NCBI RefSeq assembly: GCF_900091315.1
Contig: NZ_FLSP01000085.1
Coordinates: 1-38,049, forward strand
DNA from: Streptomyces sp. DI166
Lineage (GTDB): Bacteria > Actinomycetota > Actinomycetes > Streptomycetales > Streptomycetaceae
DNA: 38,049 bases
Direction: 5' to 3'
Numbering within the stretch: the first letter of the stretch is position 1; each line of letters begins with the position of its first letter. A model generated the notes under the pieces. That model was given only the letters and a program-made list of their open reading frames with translations. It made no database searches and was not told where the DNA came from. Below are positions 22,839-30,961 of the stretch, in pieces. The position numbers were made by a program, and so were the translations under genes.

Positions 22839-25064
22839 TCAGCGACACACCGCCAACGCGTCCAGCGCCACCGCGCCCTGGCCCTGCCCCAGCACCATCA
22901 GCGGGTTGATGTCCAGCTCCGCCAGTTCGTCCCCCAGCTCCAGCGCCATGCGCTGCACGCGCAGGACGACTTCGACGAGCGCGTCCCGGTCCGCGGGGGG
23001 CCGCCCCCTGACCCCGTCCAGCAGGGCCCGCCCGCGCAGTTCGTGGAGCATGTCCCGGGCCTGCTCCTCCCCGAAGGGCGGCACGCGTACGGCCGTGTCC
23101 CGCAGTACCTCGACGAGCACCCCGCCGAGGCCGACGGTCACGGTGGGCCCGAACAGGTCGTCATGGGTGAGCCCCACGACCATCTCGACGCCCCGCTCGA
23201 CCATCTGGCAGACCAGGATGCCGTCCAGGGCGACATCCTCGTAGCGGGCGATGTCGGTCAGCTCCCGGTAGGCGTCGCGGACCTGGCTGGCCGAGGTCAG
23301 ACCCACCTTGACCAGGCCGAGTTCGGTCTTGTGCGCGATGCGGGCGCCGGAGGCCTTCATCACCACCGGGTAGCCGATCTGGCCGGCCGCCCGCACCGCC
23401 GCCGCCGCGCTGGTCACCAGGTGTTCGCGCGGTACGCGGATGCCGTACGCCCGCAGCAGTTGCTTCGCCGCGTGCTCGCTCAGCTGCTGGCCCGGGCGCA
23501 TCAGTGCCTGCGCCTTGCGGGAGGAGGGCGAGGGGGTGCGCGGGGCGTGGTCGAAGGGGGAGCGGTAGCCGGTGACGAAGCGGTGGTGGTCGAGGTAGGC
23601 GCGCACGGCGGTGATGCAGTTGGCGACCGTGCGGAAGGTGGCGACCCGGGAGGAGCCCAGCAGGACCTCGCGGTAGGCGGGTTCGGTGCCCACCGGCGAG
23701 CCCCACACCACGCAGACCAGCTTGTCGGTGTGCTCGGCCGCGTCCACCAGGTCCCGCACGAGCCGGTCGCTGAGCGGTGGGAAGGGGCCGGTGACGGGGC
23801 AGATCAGGACGCCCACGGCCGGGTCGGCGAGGATCGCGTCGATGATCTTCCGGCCGCGTTCGTCGCCCACCGGGTGCCCGCCGTTGTCGACGGGGTTGGC
23901 GACGCTCAGGTACTCCGGTATCCACTGGTGCAGTTCGGCCTGTTTGGCATCGGAGAGCACCGGCAGCGGCAGCCCGGCCTCGGTCGCCAGGTCGGCGAAG
24001 TGCGCGCCCGTGCCGCCCGAGATCGAATAGACGACGACCCCGTCGGCGCGCGGGGGCCTGGCGCGGGCCAGCAGGGTGGCGGTGTCCTGGAGTTCGTCCA
24101 GACCGTCGACGCGGATCACGCCGTACTGCCGCATCGCCGCGTCCACCACCGCGTCCGCGCCGGTCAGCTTGCCGGTGTGGGAGGCGGCGGTGCGGGCGCC
24201 GGTCTCGGTGCGGCCCACCTTCACCGCGACCACGGGCACCTTGCGGCGGGCGGCGCGGTCGGCGGCGAGCAGGAAGGACCGGCCGTCCTTCAGGCCCTCC
24301 ACGTAGCAGGCGATGGCGCCGACCTCGGGGCGTTCGGCGAAGTAGGACAGGAAGTCGGCGGTCTCCAGGTCGGCCTCGTTGCCGGTGGGCGCCCAGTGGG
24401 ACAGGCGTACGCCCAGTTCCTGGAGAGCGAAGACGGGGCGGCCCTGGTGGCCGGACTGGGTGATCAGGGCGATGGCCGGTCCGTCGAGGTCGGTGCGGAA
24501 CTCCTCGAAGGCGTTGAGGTTGGTGTTGGGGCCGAGCAGCCGCAGCCCGGAGCGGCGGACGGCGGCGGTCAGCCGCTCCTGCGCGGCGGCGCCCTCCTCA
24601 CCGGTCTCGGCGAACCCGGAGGCGAAGGCGACCGCGAACTTCACCTTGGCCTCGGCCAGTTCCTCGATGACCGGAAGGGGGTCGGCGACCAGCAGCACGG
24701 CGAGGTCGACCGGTTCGGGCAGGTCGGCGACGGAGGGGGAGCAGGGGATGCCGAAGACGGCGGCGCGGCTCGGGTGCACAGGGTGGAGCCGGGCGCCGAC
24801 CCGCTCGGACCAGGCGAGCAGTTGCCGGGTGACGCCGGTGTTGGGACGGCCCTCGGTGTCCGAGGCGCCGATCACGGCGACCGCCTCGGGCCGGAAGAAG
24901 CGGTCCAGATCGGGTACGTCGGCGTACAGCGGACGGCCGCTGACGTCGAGATCGTCGACCTCGGCCGGCCGGCCGTGGACGGCGGGACCGGGCTGTTCGC
25001 CGCAGGCGATGACCCGGGCCCGGCGGGAGTCGGTGGTGAGGGTGCCGTGGGTTGATCCAAGCAT
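22839..25064 (-). CDS. NDP-forming acyl-CoA synthetase, alpha-beta fusion (acetate-CoA ligase family)
   Basis: 741 residues combining CoA-binding, flavodoxin-like succinyl-CoA-ligase and ATP-grasp domains. The CoA-binding domain starts FFRPEAVAVIGASDTEGRPN (about 56-75). AASHTGKLTGADAVV carries the likely phospho-His. The C-terminal ATP-grasp part begins AKQLLRAYGIRVPREHLV and contains YPVVMKASGARIAHKTELGL. The enzyme couples acyl-CoA formation or breakdown to ATP or GDP. ATG 25064 has AGGAGCGGGCGG upstream. Two operators precede it, so it and the following crotonase gene look tightly controlled. The preferred acid is unknown; the N-terminal extension of about 50 residues is unusual. Confidence 0.9.
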   Translation of the reverse strand: MLGSTHGTLTTDSRRARVIACGEQPGPAVHGRPAEVDDLDVSGRPLYADVPDLDRFFRPEAVAVIGASDTEGRPNTGVTRQLLAWSERVGARLHPVHPSRAAVFGIPCSPSVADLPEPVDLAVLLVADPLPVIEELAEAKVKFAVAFASGFAETGEEGAAAQERLTAAVRRSGLRLLGPNTNLNAFEEFRTDLDGPAIALITQSGHQGRPVFALQELGVRLSHWAPTGNEADLETADFLSYFAERPEVGAIACYVEGLKDGRSFLLAADRAARRKVPVVAVKVGRTETGARTAASHTGKLTGADAVVDAAMRQYGVIRVDGLDELQDTATLLARARPPRADGVVVYSISGGTGAHFADLATEAGLPLPVLSDAKQAELHQWIPEYLSVANPVDNGGHPVGDERGRKIIDAILADPAVGVLICPVTGPFPPLSDRLVRDLVDAAEHTDKLVCVVWGSPVGTEPAYREVLLGSSRVATFRTVANCITAVRAYLDHHRFVTGYRSPFDHAPRTPSPSSRKAQALMRPGQQLSEHAAKQLLRAYGIRVPREHLVTSAAAAVRAAGQIGYPVVMKASGARIAHKTELGLVKVGLTSASQVRDAYRELTDIARYEDVALDGILVCQMVERGVEMVVGLTHDDLFGPTVTVGLGGVLVEVLRDTAVRVPPFGEEQARDMLHELRGRALLDGVRGRPPADRDALVEVVLRVQRMALELGDELAELDINPLMVLGQGQGAVALDALAVCR

Positions 25065-25095
25065 CGGTCCGCCCGCTCCTGTTGACAGCGAATAA

Positions 25096-25110
25096 CTGAC
25101 GCAGTGTCAG
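25096..25110. promoter_or_regulatory. Operator CTGACG-CAG-TGTCAG
   Basis: One mismatch in the right arm. It is the downstream member of a tandem pair in front of the acyl-CoA synthetase operon, and its edge overlaps TAATCT (minus strand, 25109-25114), a possible -10. Confidence 0.7.
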
Positions 25111-25119
25111 ATTACTGAA

Positions 25120-25134
25120 CTGACACGCCGTCAG
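25120..25134. promoter_or_regulatory. Operator CTGACA-CGC-CGTCAG
   Basis: One mismatch in the left arm. It is the second member of the pair, with its centre 24 bases from the other, which is a little over two helical turns. The -10 candidate lies between the two. Confidence 0.7.
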
Positions 25135-25200
25135 GAACGGCTGTGCAGGCAAAGTTGACGGGCGAACCGGTGCGAGGGGGTGTTTCCGGGGCTCAGGCCC

Positions 25201-26394
25201 TCAGGCGACGGGCAGTCTGGACAGCCGCTCGGCGCCCCGCTTCGCCACCGCCCTGGCGATTTTCTCCGCGTCCATGGCCAGTTCGCGGAGCATGCCGCTG
25301 ATGGGGTTGGTGAAGCCGGTGAAGTACAGGCCGGGGGCGCCCGCGGGGGTACGGGCGCCGTGCGCGAGGGGCTTGCCACGGGAGTCCAGGACGTCCAGGT
25401 GGCCGACGAGGCCCTCCAGGCCGCGCCGGTAGCCGGTGGCGGCGACGACGGCGTCCGGTTCGACGAAGGTGCCGTCGGCGAGGGCGACCTTGCCGTCCTC
25501 GAAGCCGTCGACGGCGGCCACGACCTCGACCTTGCCCGCCCGGATCGCGTCGATCAGACCGACGTCCTGCACCGGGACCGCGCCTTCGAGGACCCTGCTG
25601 TACAGACCGGTGTCCGGGCGGGGCAGCCCGTGCGCCGACAGGTCCGGCACGCTGACCTTGGCCAGCGGGCGGGAGAGCCGGTCGACCAGTCCGACCGGCA
25701 GCCGCCGGACCAGCACGCCCGAGTACTGGGCGGCCCAGCCGGCCGTGGAGCGGCGCACGATGTGCGGGGCGGTGCGCACCGCGAGCCGCACCCGGGAGGC
25801 GCCGCCCTCGACCAGGTCGACGGCGATCTCGGCACCGGTGTTGCCGACGCCGACGACCAGCACGTCCCGGCCCGCGTAGGGCTCGGCGTTGCGGTAGGCG
25901 GAGGCGTGCAGGAGCTCGCCGGTGTACTCCTCGCGGCCGGGCCAGTCGGGCAGGTGCGGGGTGTGGTTGTAGCCGGTGGCCACGACCACGGCGGCGCCGG
26001 TCAGCTCCCGTCCGCCGGTGGCGTGCAGCAGCCAGCCCTGTCCGTCCGGGGCGCGGTCGACGCGGGAGACCTCGACGCCGGTGACGATCTCCAGCTCGTG
26101 GTGCTCGGCGTACTTCTCCAGGTACCGCACCACGTCGTCCCGGGACACCCAGCGGCCGAACCTGCGCGGCATCGGAAGTCCGGGCAGGCCCGACAGGCGG
26201 CGGGTGGTGTGCAGGTGCAGCCGGTCGTAGTGACCGCGCCAGGAGGCGCCGACCCGGTCGGACTTCTCCAGGACGACGGCACGTATGCCCCGGGCGCGCA
26301 GGGTGTACGCGACGGCGAGACCGCCCGGACCGCCACCGATGACGTACACCGGGCGGTCCGCGGCGGCTGGTGAGAGCGCAGTGGAGTCGGCCAT
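25201..26394 (-). CDS. FAD-dependent monooxygenase (FMO/YUCCA-like)
   Basis: A 397-residue flavoprotein monooxygenase. The FAD motif is VIGGGPGGLAVAY near residue 20. A GxGxxG for NADPH is in VLVVGVGNTGAEIAVDL, preceded by LLHASAYRNAEPYAGRDVLV, the region resembling the FMO signature. VVAATGYRRGLEGLV is the conserved ATGY. It is smaller than typical Baeyer-Villiger enzymes and closer to YUCCA-type FMOs. ATG 26394 (MADSTAL) is chosen because TACGCT lies 7 bases upstream, giving a leaderless transcript; the frame continues upstream to 26412. It has no operator of its own. The nearest sites, 25096-25134, are beyond its 3' end. Confidence 0.9.
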   Translation of the reverse strand: MADSTALSPAAADRPVYVIGGGPGGLAVAYTLRARGIRAVVLEKSDRVGASWRGHYDRLHLHTTRRLSGLPGLPMPRRFGRWVSRDDVVRYLEKYAEHHELEIVTGVEVSRVDRAPDGQGWLLHATGGRELTGAAVVVATGYNHTPHLPDWPGREEYTGELLHASAYRNAEPYAGRDVLVVGVGNTGAEIAVDLVEGGASRVRLAVRTAPHIVRRSTAGWAAQYSGVLVRRLPVGLVDRLSRPLAKVSVPDLSAHGLPRPDTGLYSRVLEGAVPVQDVGLIDAIRAGKVEVVAAVDGFEDGKVALADGTFVEPDAVVAATGYRRGLEGLVGHLDVLDSRGKPLAHGARTPAGAPGLYFTGFTNPISGMLRELAMDAEKIARAVAKRGAERLSRLPVA

Positions 26395-26568
26395 GAGCGC
26401 GAGCGTAATCACATGCCCCGTTGATGGGTCTCGGTCAAGACCACAATTGATTGCGGATTGATCACGCCTGTAGGAGGGGTGGGTGGGATCTGTGACGTAC
26501 GGCGTCTGGTTGTGAGGGGCCGGGGGAGGTGCGCCTGCCCGCGGCCGAAGTGGCCCGGCCCCGCCGCC

Positions 26569-27105
26569 TCAGTCGTCCGCCGCCACCACCAGGGTCAGGA
26601 TCTTCGCCGGGCGGTCGATGAGGATCAGTTCGTGGAAGTCGATGTGGATCGGGCCGTATTCGTGGCGGGCGTCCTCGGGGAGGGGGGCCAGTACGTAGGT
26701 GCTGGTGGCCGTGGCGATGGGGGTGTGGACCTGTTGCTGGATGCGCTGGACCAGGGCCTGGGGGACCGGGCCGTGCTGGACGGTCCAGGCGCGGATCAGC
26801 GCGCTGGCAGTGGCCGCGGACACCGGCCGGTACGCGTCCGGCGTGATGCGGTCGAGGCGCCACTGCCCGTGCCGGGGCCGGTCGAGGGCGCCGTTGCCGT
26901 CGTAGGTGTCGCGGAACTGCGGGTGCGCGATCAGGGCGGCCAGCAGCGCCCGGTCCTCCGGTGCCGCGGCGGCCAGCCGGAAGCGCTTGAGGTCGATCCA
27001 GCGGTAGCCGTGCGCGGAGGCGTCCGAGAACTTGAAGTCACGGAAGTTGATGAAGGGGCTGTCCAGGTGAACCAGGGCGGGCGGGGCGGCGTGCATACCG
27101 GTCAT
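26569..27105 (-). CDS. Unknown conserved-looking protein
   Basis: 178 residues. I do not recognise it. It is soluble, with no signal peptide or membrane helix, and has two parts: an N-terminal region INFRDFKFSDASAHGYRWIDL and a C-terminal region ending ELILIDRPAKILTLVVAADD. HIDFHELILI suggests a beta-rich end. Codon use is typical of the neighbours, so it is a real gene. ATG 27105 follows CAGGAT by 9 bases; ATG 27096 is an alternative. It is divergent from the DoxX-DUF35 operon with 131 bases between. Confidence 0.7.
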   Translation of the reverse strand: MTGMHAAPPALVHLDSPFINFRDFKFSDASAHGYRWIDLKRFRLAAAAPEDRALLAALIAHPQFRDTYDGNGALDRPRHGQWRLDRITPDAYRPVSAATASALIRAWTVQHGPVPQALVQRIQQQVHTPIATATSTYVLAPLPEDARHEYGPIHIDFHELILIDRPAKILTLVVAADD

Positions 27106-27217
27106 CGTAGGGTGATCCTGGCATAACGCGGCGTCCGTGGGGGAAGGGGTGCGCGGTCTTCCGGGGGTGTGCGGCGGTCTTCCGGGTGCCTGCGGCGGTC
27201 TTCCGGGGCATGACAAT

Positions 27218-27232
27218 CTGACGTACCGTCAG
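27218..27232. promoter_or_regulatory. Operator CTGACG-TAC-CGTCAG
   Basis: Perfect arms, ending 4 bases before ATG 27237. Its centre contains TACCGT (27224-27229), a possible -10 placed 7 bases before the start codon, so repressor binding would cover the promoter core. Confidence 0.8.
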
Positions 27233-27236
27233 ATCC

Positions 27237-27683
27237 ATGGACTCGATCTGGCTCAGCGGCGCGGAATGGGTGGCCGTGCTCCGGATAGGACTCGGTCTGT
27301 GGTGGCTGGAGAGCTGGCGGCACAAGGACAAGAAGACCTGGTTCCAGGGCGGCGGGATCGCCTGGGCGGCGGACATCGCCACCAAGCACCGCTGGAGCGC
27401 CGTACGCTCCGGCTTCGATGCCGTCGTCGCACCCCGGCCGCGCACCATGGCGTACGTCGTCGCCTACGCGGAACTCGCCCTCGGGCTCGGTCTGATCGCC
27501 GGTTTCCTGACCCCGGTCGCCCTGGTCGCCGGGCTGCTGCTGAACGCCGTCTACTTCACGCTGATGATCCACGACTGGGCGGAACAGGGCCAGAACTCGA
27601 TGATGGCGCTGATCTCCCTGGTCGGTCTCTTCGGGATGTCCTGGCAGAGCTGGTCCCTCGACAGCGCCCTGGGGCTGTTCTGA
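27237..27683 (+). CDS. DoxX-like membrane protein
   Basis: A 148-residue protein with about four hydrophobic segments (VAVLRIGLGLWWLESW, YVVAYAELALGLGLIAGFLT, VALVAGLLLNAVYFTLMI, ISLVGLFGMSWQSW), matching the DoxX/DoxD-like family of small membrane proteins tied to quinone or redox functions. Trp and His residues cluster near the membrane ends. It starts at ATG 27237 and has no Shine-Dalgarno sequence. Its TGA overlaps the DUF35 gene ATG by one base (TGATG), so the two are one operon under operator 27218-27232. A role in electron disposal from the acyl-CoA oxidations is an inference. Confidence 0.8.
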   Translation: MDSIWLSGAEWVAVLRIGLGLWWLESWRHKDKKTWFQGGGIAWAADIATKHRWSAVRSGFDAVVAPRPRTMAYVVAYAELALGLGLIAGFLTPVALVAGLLLNAVYFTLMIHDWAEQGQNSMMALISLVGLFGMSWQSWSLDSALGLF

Positions 27684-28123
27684 TGCCCGGCCCCTCCGGG
27701 AGGACCGGCCCGCCCGCCGCCCGCTTCGACCTTCCCGAGCCCGACTTCCTCAGCCGCCCCTACTGGGACGCGGCGGCCCAGGGGCGGCTGCTCGTCCGGC
27801 GGTGCGGGAGCTGTCACCGGGCCCACCACTACCCGCGCGAGTTCTGCCCGTACTGCTGGAGCGAGGATGTCTCCTGGGAGACCGCGAGCGGCCGGGCCAC
27901 GCTCTACACCTGGTCCGTCGTCCACCGCAACGACCTGCCGCCCTTCGGCGAGCGCACCCCCTACGTCGCCGCCGTCGTCGACCTCGCCGAGGGCCCCCGC
28001 ATGATGACGGAGATCGTGGAGGGCACCGGGGCGGAGGGGGACGCCCCGCTGCGCGCCGGAATGGAGCTGGAGGCCGCCTTCCGCGACGGCGTACCGGTGT
28101 TCCGCCCGCACCGCCCCGCGTGA
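27683..28123 (+). CDS. DUF35 zinc-ribbon/OB-fold acyl-CoA-binding protein (ChsH2/Ltp-partner-like)
   Basis: 146 residues. A rubredoxin-like zinc ribbon is formed by Cys41, Cys44, Cys55 and Cys58 (CGSCHRAHHYPREFCPYC). An OB-fold follows with VVHRNDLPPFGERTPYVAAV and VDLAEGPRMMTEIVEG. DUF35 proteins bind acyl-CoA and pair with thiolase-fold proteins, for instance in the Ltp2 retro-aldolase of steroid side-chain breakdown. Its likely partner is the thiolase-fold gene at 30962-32110, which carries the same operator type. It starts at ATG 27683, coupled to the DoxX gene. Confidence 0.9.
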   Translation: MPGPSGRTGPPAARFDLPEPDFLSRPYWDAAAQGRLLVRRCGSCHRAHHYPREFCPYCWSEDVSWETASGRATLYTWSVVHRNDLPPFGERTPYVAAVVDLAEGPRMMTEIVEGTGAEGDAPLRAGMELEAAFRDGVPVFRPHRPA

Positions 28124-28169
28124 CCCGCACCGTCCTGCGAACGGGTGAGCGAGCGGTTTCAATGGCCGT

Positions 28170-28781
28170 ATGACTCTCGTCAACCGGCACGGCACCGCGA
28201 CCCCCCTGCCCGAGCTGCGCGCCGACGGTCTGCTGCTGCGCCCCTGGGACCCGGAGTCGGAGACGGACGTCGAGGCCTGGCTGCGCGGCCGGACCGACCC
28301 GGAGTTCACCCGCTGGAACACCCCGCTGCGCTTCACCGCCGACCGGGACACCGCCCGCGACCAGCTCAGGGCAGCCGTGCAGAACGCGGCGGAGGGCGCG
28401 GCGGCGCCGTACTGCGTCGCCGACCCGCGGACCCGGCAGCCGCTCGGGCACATCGGCGTCAACGTCATCAACCGCGTGATGAACACCGCGCGCGTCGGCT
28501 ACTGGGTGCTGCCCGAGGCCCGCGGCCACGGGATCGCCACCCGCGCCCTCGCCGTCACCGCCCGCTGGGTGTTCACCGATCTGGGCCTGCACCGGCTGGA
28601 ACTCGACCACGCCGTCGGGCACGATGCCTCCTGCCGCATCGCCGAGCGCTGCGGCTTCCGCTACGAGGGAACCCTGCGCGGCGCGATGTGGGAGGCGGGC
28701 CGCCACGACGCCTACCGCGACATGCATCTGCACGCCCGGCTCGCGGGTGACCCCGACCCCGGTCCGGTGGCGCGAAGGTGA
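28170..28781 (+). CDS. GNAT acetyltransferase (RimJ/RimL type)
   Basis: 203 residues with a single GNAT domain: LRADGLLLRPWDPESETDVE, the acetyl-CoA-binding stretch RVGYWVLPEARGHGIATRAL, and the C-terminal RIAERCGFRYEGTLRGAMWE typical of RimJ/RimL ribosomal-protein or small-molecule N-acetyltransferases. The substrate is unknown. It is 46 bases after the DUF35 gene, without an operator, and is probably only a neighbour. Confidence 0.85.
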   Translation: MTLVNRHGTATPLPELRADGLLLRPWDPESETDVEAWLRGRTDPEFTRWNTPLRFTADRDTARDQLRAAVQNAAEGAAAPYCVADPRTRQPLGHIGVNVINRVMNTARVGYWVLPEARGHGIATRALAVTARWVFTDLGLHRLELDHAVGHDASCRIAERCGFRYEGTLRGAMWEAGRHDAYRDMHLHARLAGDPDPGPVARR

Positions 28782-28859
28782 CGTCGCGTCGATGTGACGG
28801 TCGTGCGTTCACCCCGACAAGGCATGGCCAAGTCCCGTACAGACGCGGGATCATGAGAC

Positions 28860-29735
28860 ATGCGCTCGGACGACTGGTACGTCACCGAAGACCTCGACCG
28901 CTTCCTCGCCCACGCCGGAGGCTTCCTGCGGTCCCGCCCCGACCTGCACACCGTCGCCCTGACGGTGACGGAGTCGCTGCGCATGCGCGGACTGCACGCG
29001 TACGGCGGTGACGAACCCCCCGTCTTCGGGGTGATGGAGCGGGACGGACAGGTCCGCGGGGCCTACTTCCGCACCCCGCCCTACCGGCTCAACGTCACCC
29101 CGCTCAACGCCGACGAGACCGACGCCCTCGCCGCCCACCTCGTCGCCGTCGGCCAGCCGGTGCCCGGCATCATCGGCACCCGCGAGACCACCTCCGGATT
29201 CGTCCGCTCCTGGCAGCGCCACACCGGCGCCACCTCCGCCCTGCGCCAGCGCCAGCGGCTGTACCGGCTGGGCTCCCTGCTGCCCCCGCGCCCGGTGCCG
29301 GAGGGCCGGCCCCGGCTCGCGGGCGACAAGGACCGGGACCAACTCATCCGCTGGTACCGGGAGTTCACGGAGGCGGTCGGTGACCATGCCGCCGGGGACG
29401 TCGAGGCGTGGGCCGACCACCGCATCGCCTACGGCGGCATCACCTTCTGGGAGGACCCGGACGGCACCCCCGTCTCCATGTGCGGGGTGACCCCGACGGT
29501 CGCGGGCCAGGTCCGGATCGCCCCCGTCTACACCCCGCCCCACCTGCGCGGACGCGGATACGCGGGAGCGGTGACGGTCGAGGTCAGCCGCACCGCGCTG
29601 CGCTCCGGCGCCGAGGAGGTCCTGCTCTTCACCGACCTGTCCAACACCACCAGCAACGTCCTCTACCAACGGATCGGCTACCGGGCGGTGGCGGACTTCG
29701 AGGTGTATGACTTCTCCGGGACGGCGGATCGCTGA
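28860..29735 (+). CDS. GNAT-family acetyltransferase, FR47-like
   Basis: 291 residues. The C-terminal third carries the GNAT core: VRIAPVYTPPHLRGRGYAGA with the RGRGYA acetyl-CoA loop, then LFTDLSNTTSNVLYQRIGYR. The N-terminal half looks like a degenerate second GNAT unit (LHTVALTVTESLRMRGLHAY and PPVFGVMERDGQVRGAYFRT), as in FR47-type or tandem-GNAT proteins. The substrate is unknown. ATG 28860 is used; an overlapping ATG at 28853 is out of frame. It is convergent with the PdxH-like gene, 16 bases apart. Confidence 0.82.
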   Translation: MRSDDWYVTEDLDRFLAHAGGFLRSRPDLHTVALTVTESLRMRGLHAYGGDEPPVFGVMERDGQVRGAYFRTPPYRLNVTPLNADETDALAAHLVAVGQPVPGIIGTRETTSGFVRSWQRHTGATSALRQRQRLYRLGSLLPPRPVPEGRPRLAGDKDRDQLIRWYREFTEAVGDHAAGDVEAWADHRIAYGGITFWEDPDGTPVSMCGVTPTVAGQVRIAPVYTPPHLRGRGYAGAVTVEVSRTALRSGAEEVLLFTDLSNTTSNVLYQRIGYRAVADFEVYDFSGTADR

Positions 29736-29751
29736 GCCCTGCCCGGCGCGC

Positions 29752-30411
29752 CTACGGCCACAGCAGCTCCCGGTCCCAACCCGGGCCGGAACGCCGGTAG
29801 TTCAGCCGTACGTGCCTGCGCCGCTCCTCGCCCTGGAAGAACTCCACCTCCTCCGGGCGGAGCCGGTACAGGGTCCAGGTCGGGACCGGGGCGGCCGGTT
29901 CGCGCTGGGCGCGGTCCCAGGCCTCGGCCGAGACGCGCTCCAACTCCTCCAGGGAGCCAAGGACTTCGCTCTGCCGCCCGGTCAGCGCCGCCGCGAGGGC
30001 GCCGGTGGAGCGGGCGTGCAGATCGGCCTGGCTGTCCGTCGACGGCGCCGCCGTGACCGTTCCGCGCACCCGGACCTGGCGGCCGAGCACCGGCCAGTAG
30101 AAGCCGAGGGCCGCGTACGGGCGGGCGGCGAGCTGGCGGCCCTTGCGGCTGGTGGCGTGGGAGGCGAAGGACCAGCCGTCCGCGTCGGCGCCGTGCAGCA
30201 TCACGGTCCGTACGTCCGGCCGGCCCTCCTCGTCGGAGGTCGCCAGCGACATGGTGTGCGGCTCGGTCTGCCCCGCCGCCACCGCGTCAGCGAACCAGGC
30301 CGCGAACAGTGGCAGCGGCTCCTCGGGCGCCTTCTCGGGGTCGAACGGCGACAGCGTGGTCACCGCCGGGTCCCACACCCGCAGCGACCTCAGCAGATCA
30401 TGAAGTTCCAT
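29752..30411 (-). CDS. Pyridoxamine 5'-phosphate oxidase-like flavoprotein (PdxH-like)
   Basis: 219 residues from ATG 30411 (MELHDLLRSL). PdxH-type elements are present: EPHTMSLATSDEEGRPDVRT, then FASHATSRKGRQLAARPYAA, FYWPVLGRQVRVRG (FMN side), and LYRLRPEEVEFFQGEERRRH. The terminal active-site His-Asp-Arg of true PdxH is not obvious (HVRLNYRRSG), so the function may be a related FMN oxidase rather than PLP synthesis. GGAGG sits only one base before the ATG, which is too close, so an upstream GTG (30453), overlapping the next gene, is a real alternative. It is downstream of the PPOX gene in the same direction and probably co-transcribed. Confidence 0.75.
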   Translation of the reverse strand: MELHDLLRSLRVWDPAVTTLSPFDPEKAPEEPLPLFAAWFADAVAAGQTEPHTMSLATSDEEGRPDVRTVMLHGADADGWSFASHATSRKGRQLAARPYAALGFYWPVLGRQVRVRGTVTAAPSTDSQADLHARSTGALAAALTGRQSEVLGSLEELERVSAEAWDRAQREPAAPVPTWTLYRLRPEEVEFFQGEERRRHVRLNYRRSGPGWDRELLWP

Positions 30412-30422
30412 GCCTCCGATTG

Positions 30423-30848
30423 TCAGACGTTGCCCAGGTCCGAGGACACCCACCGCTCCGGGCGCATCCGGACGACGACCTGCTCGCCGTGGTTCTTCCA
30501 GGCGAAGTCGACGTACGCGTCCACCTTCTCGGCGGGCAGATAGCGCGCCGAGATCTCCCGGAGCCGCTCGATCGTCGCGGGCACCGTCTCGATCACCGGG
30601 CCCTCCACCGACACGTACCGGATCGTCGGCTCCAGCCGGTCCACCAGCAGCGAGAACCGGCCCGCCTTGCCGATCAGCTCGTTCTTGCGGGAGTCGCGGC
30701 CGGTCATGATCCAGACGGTGCCGTCGTCCTCGACCTGGTACCAGATCGGCACGGTCAGCGGCGCCCGCCCCTCACCCGCGTCCACCGCCAGCGCGGCGAC
30801 ATGCGGCTCGGCGAGGAACTGCTCGCGCTCTTCGCGGGTCAGGGCCAT
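30423..30848 (-). CDS. PPOX-class (FMN/F420-type) split-barrel protein
   Basis: 141 residues of the pyridoxamine-oxidase-like split barrel: REEREQFLAEPHVAALAVDA, LTVPIWYQVEDDGTVWIMTG, and RFSLLVDRLEPTIRYVSVEG. The family includes F420-dependent reductases and FMN proteins of actinobacteria. The preferred cofactor cannot be fixed from this sequence. ATG 30848 has GGAGGAG 5 bases upstream, a strong ribosome-binding site. It is 11 bases from the PdxH-like gene. Confidence 0.82.
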   Translation of the reverse strand: MALTREEREQFLAEPHVAALAVDAGEGRAPLTVPIWYQVEDDGTVWIMTGRDSRKNELIGKAGRFSLLVDRLEPTIRYVSVEGPVIETVPATIERLREISARYLPAEKVDAYVDFAWKNHGEQVVVRMRPERWVSSDLGNV

Positions 30849-30961
30849 GGGGTCTCCTCCTGCGGGTCGTCGAGGCGTGCGTGCGCGTACGTGCGCTGCG
30901 TGTTCATGGAGCACAACGGTCGTGCACGGCACGGCTGTTCCCGGTCCGGGCCCTCGCGCCC

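Noticed and set aside
22392..25055. 887-codon + strand ORF opposite the acyl-CoA synthetase
   Set aside because: It spans two genuine minus-strand genes and their junction. Its composition is typical of an antisense frame, with no domain recognised.
30849..30961. Operator in the gap upstream of the PPOX gene
   Set aside because: The gap has GC-rich alternating purine-pyrimidine stretches but no CTGACG-N3-CGTCAG copy.
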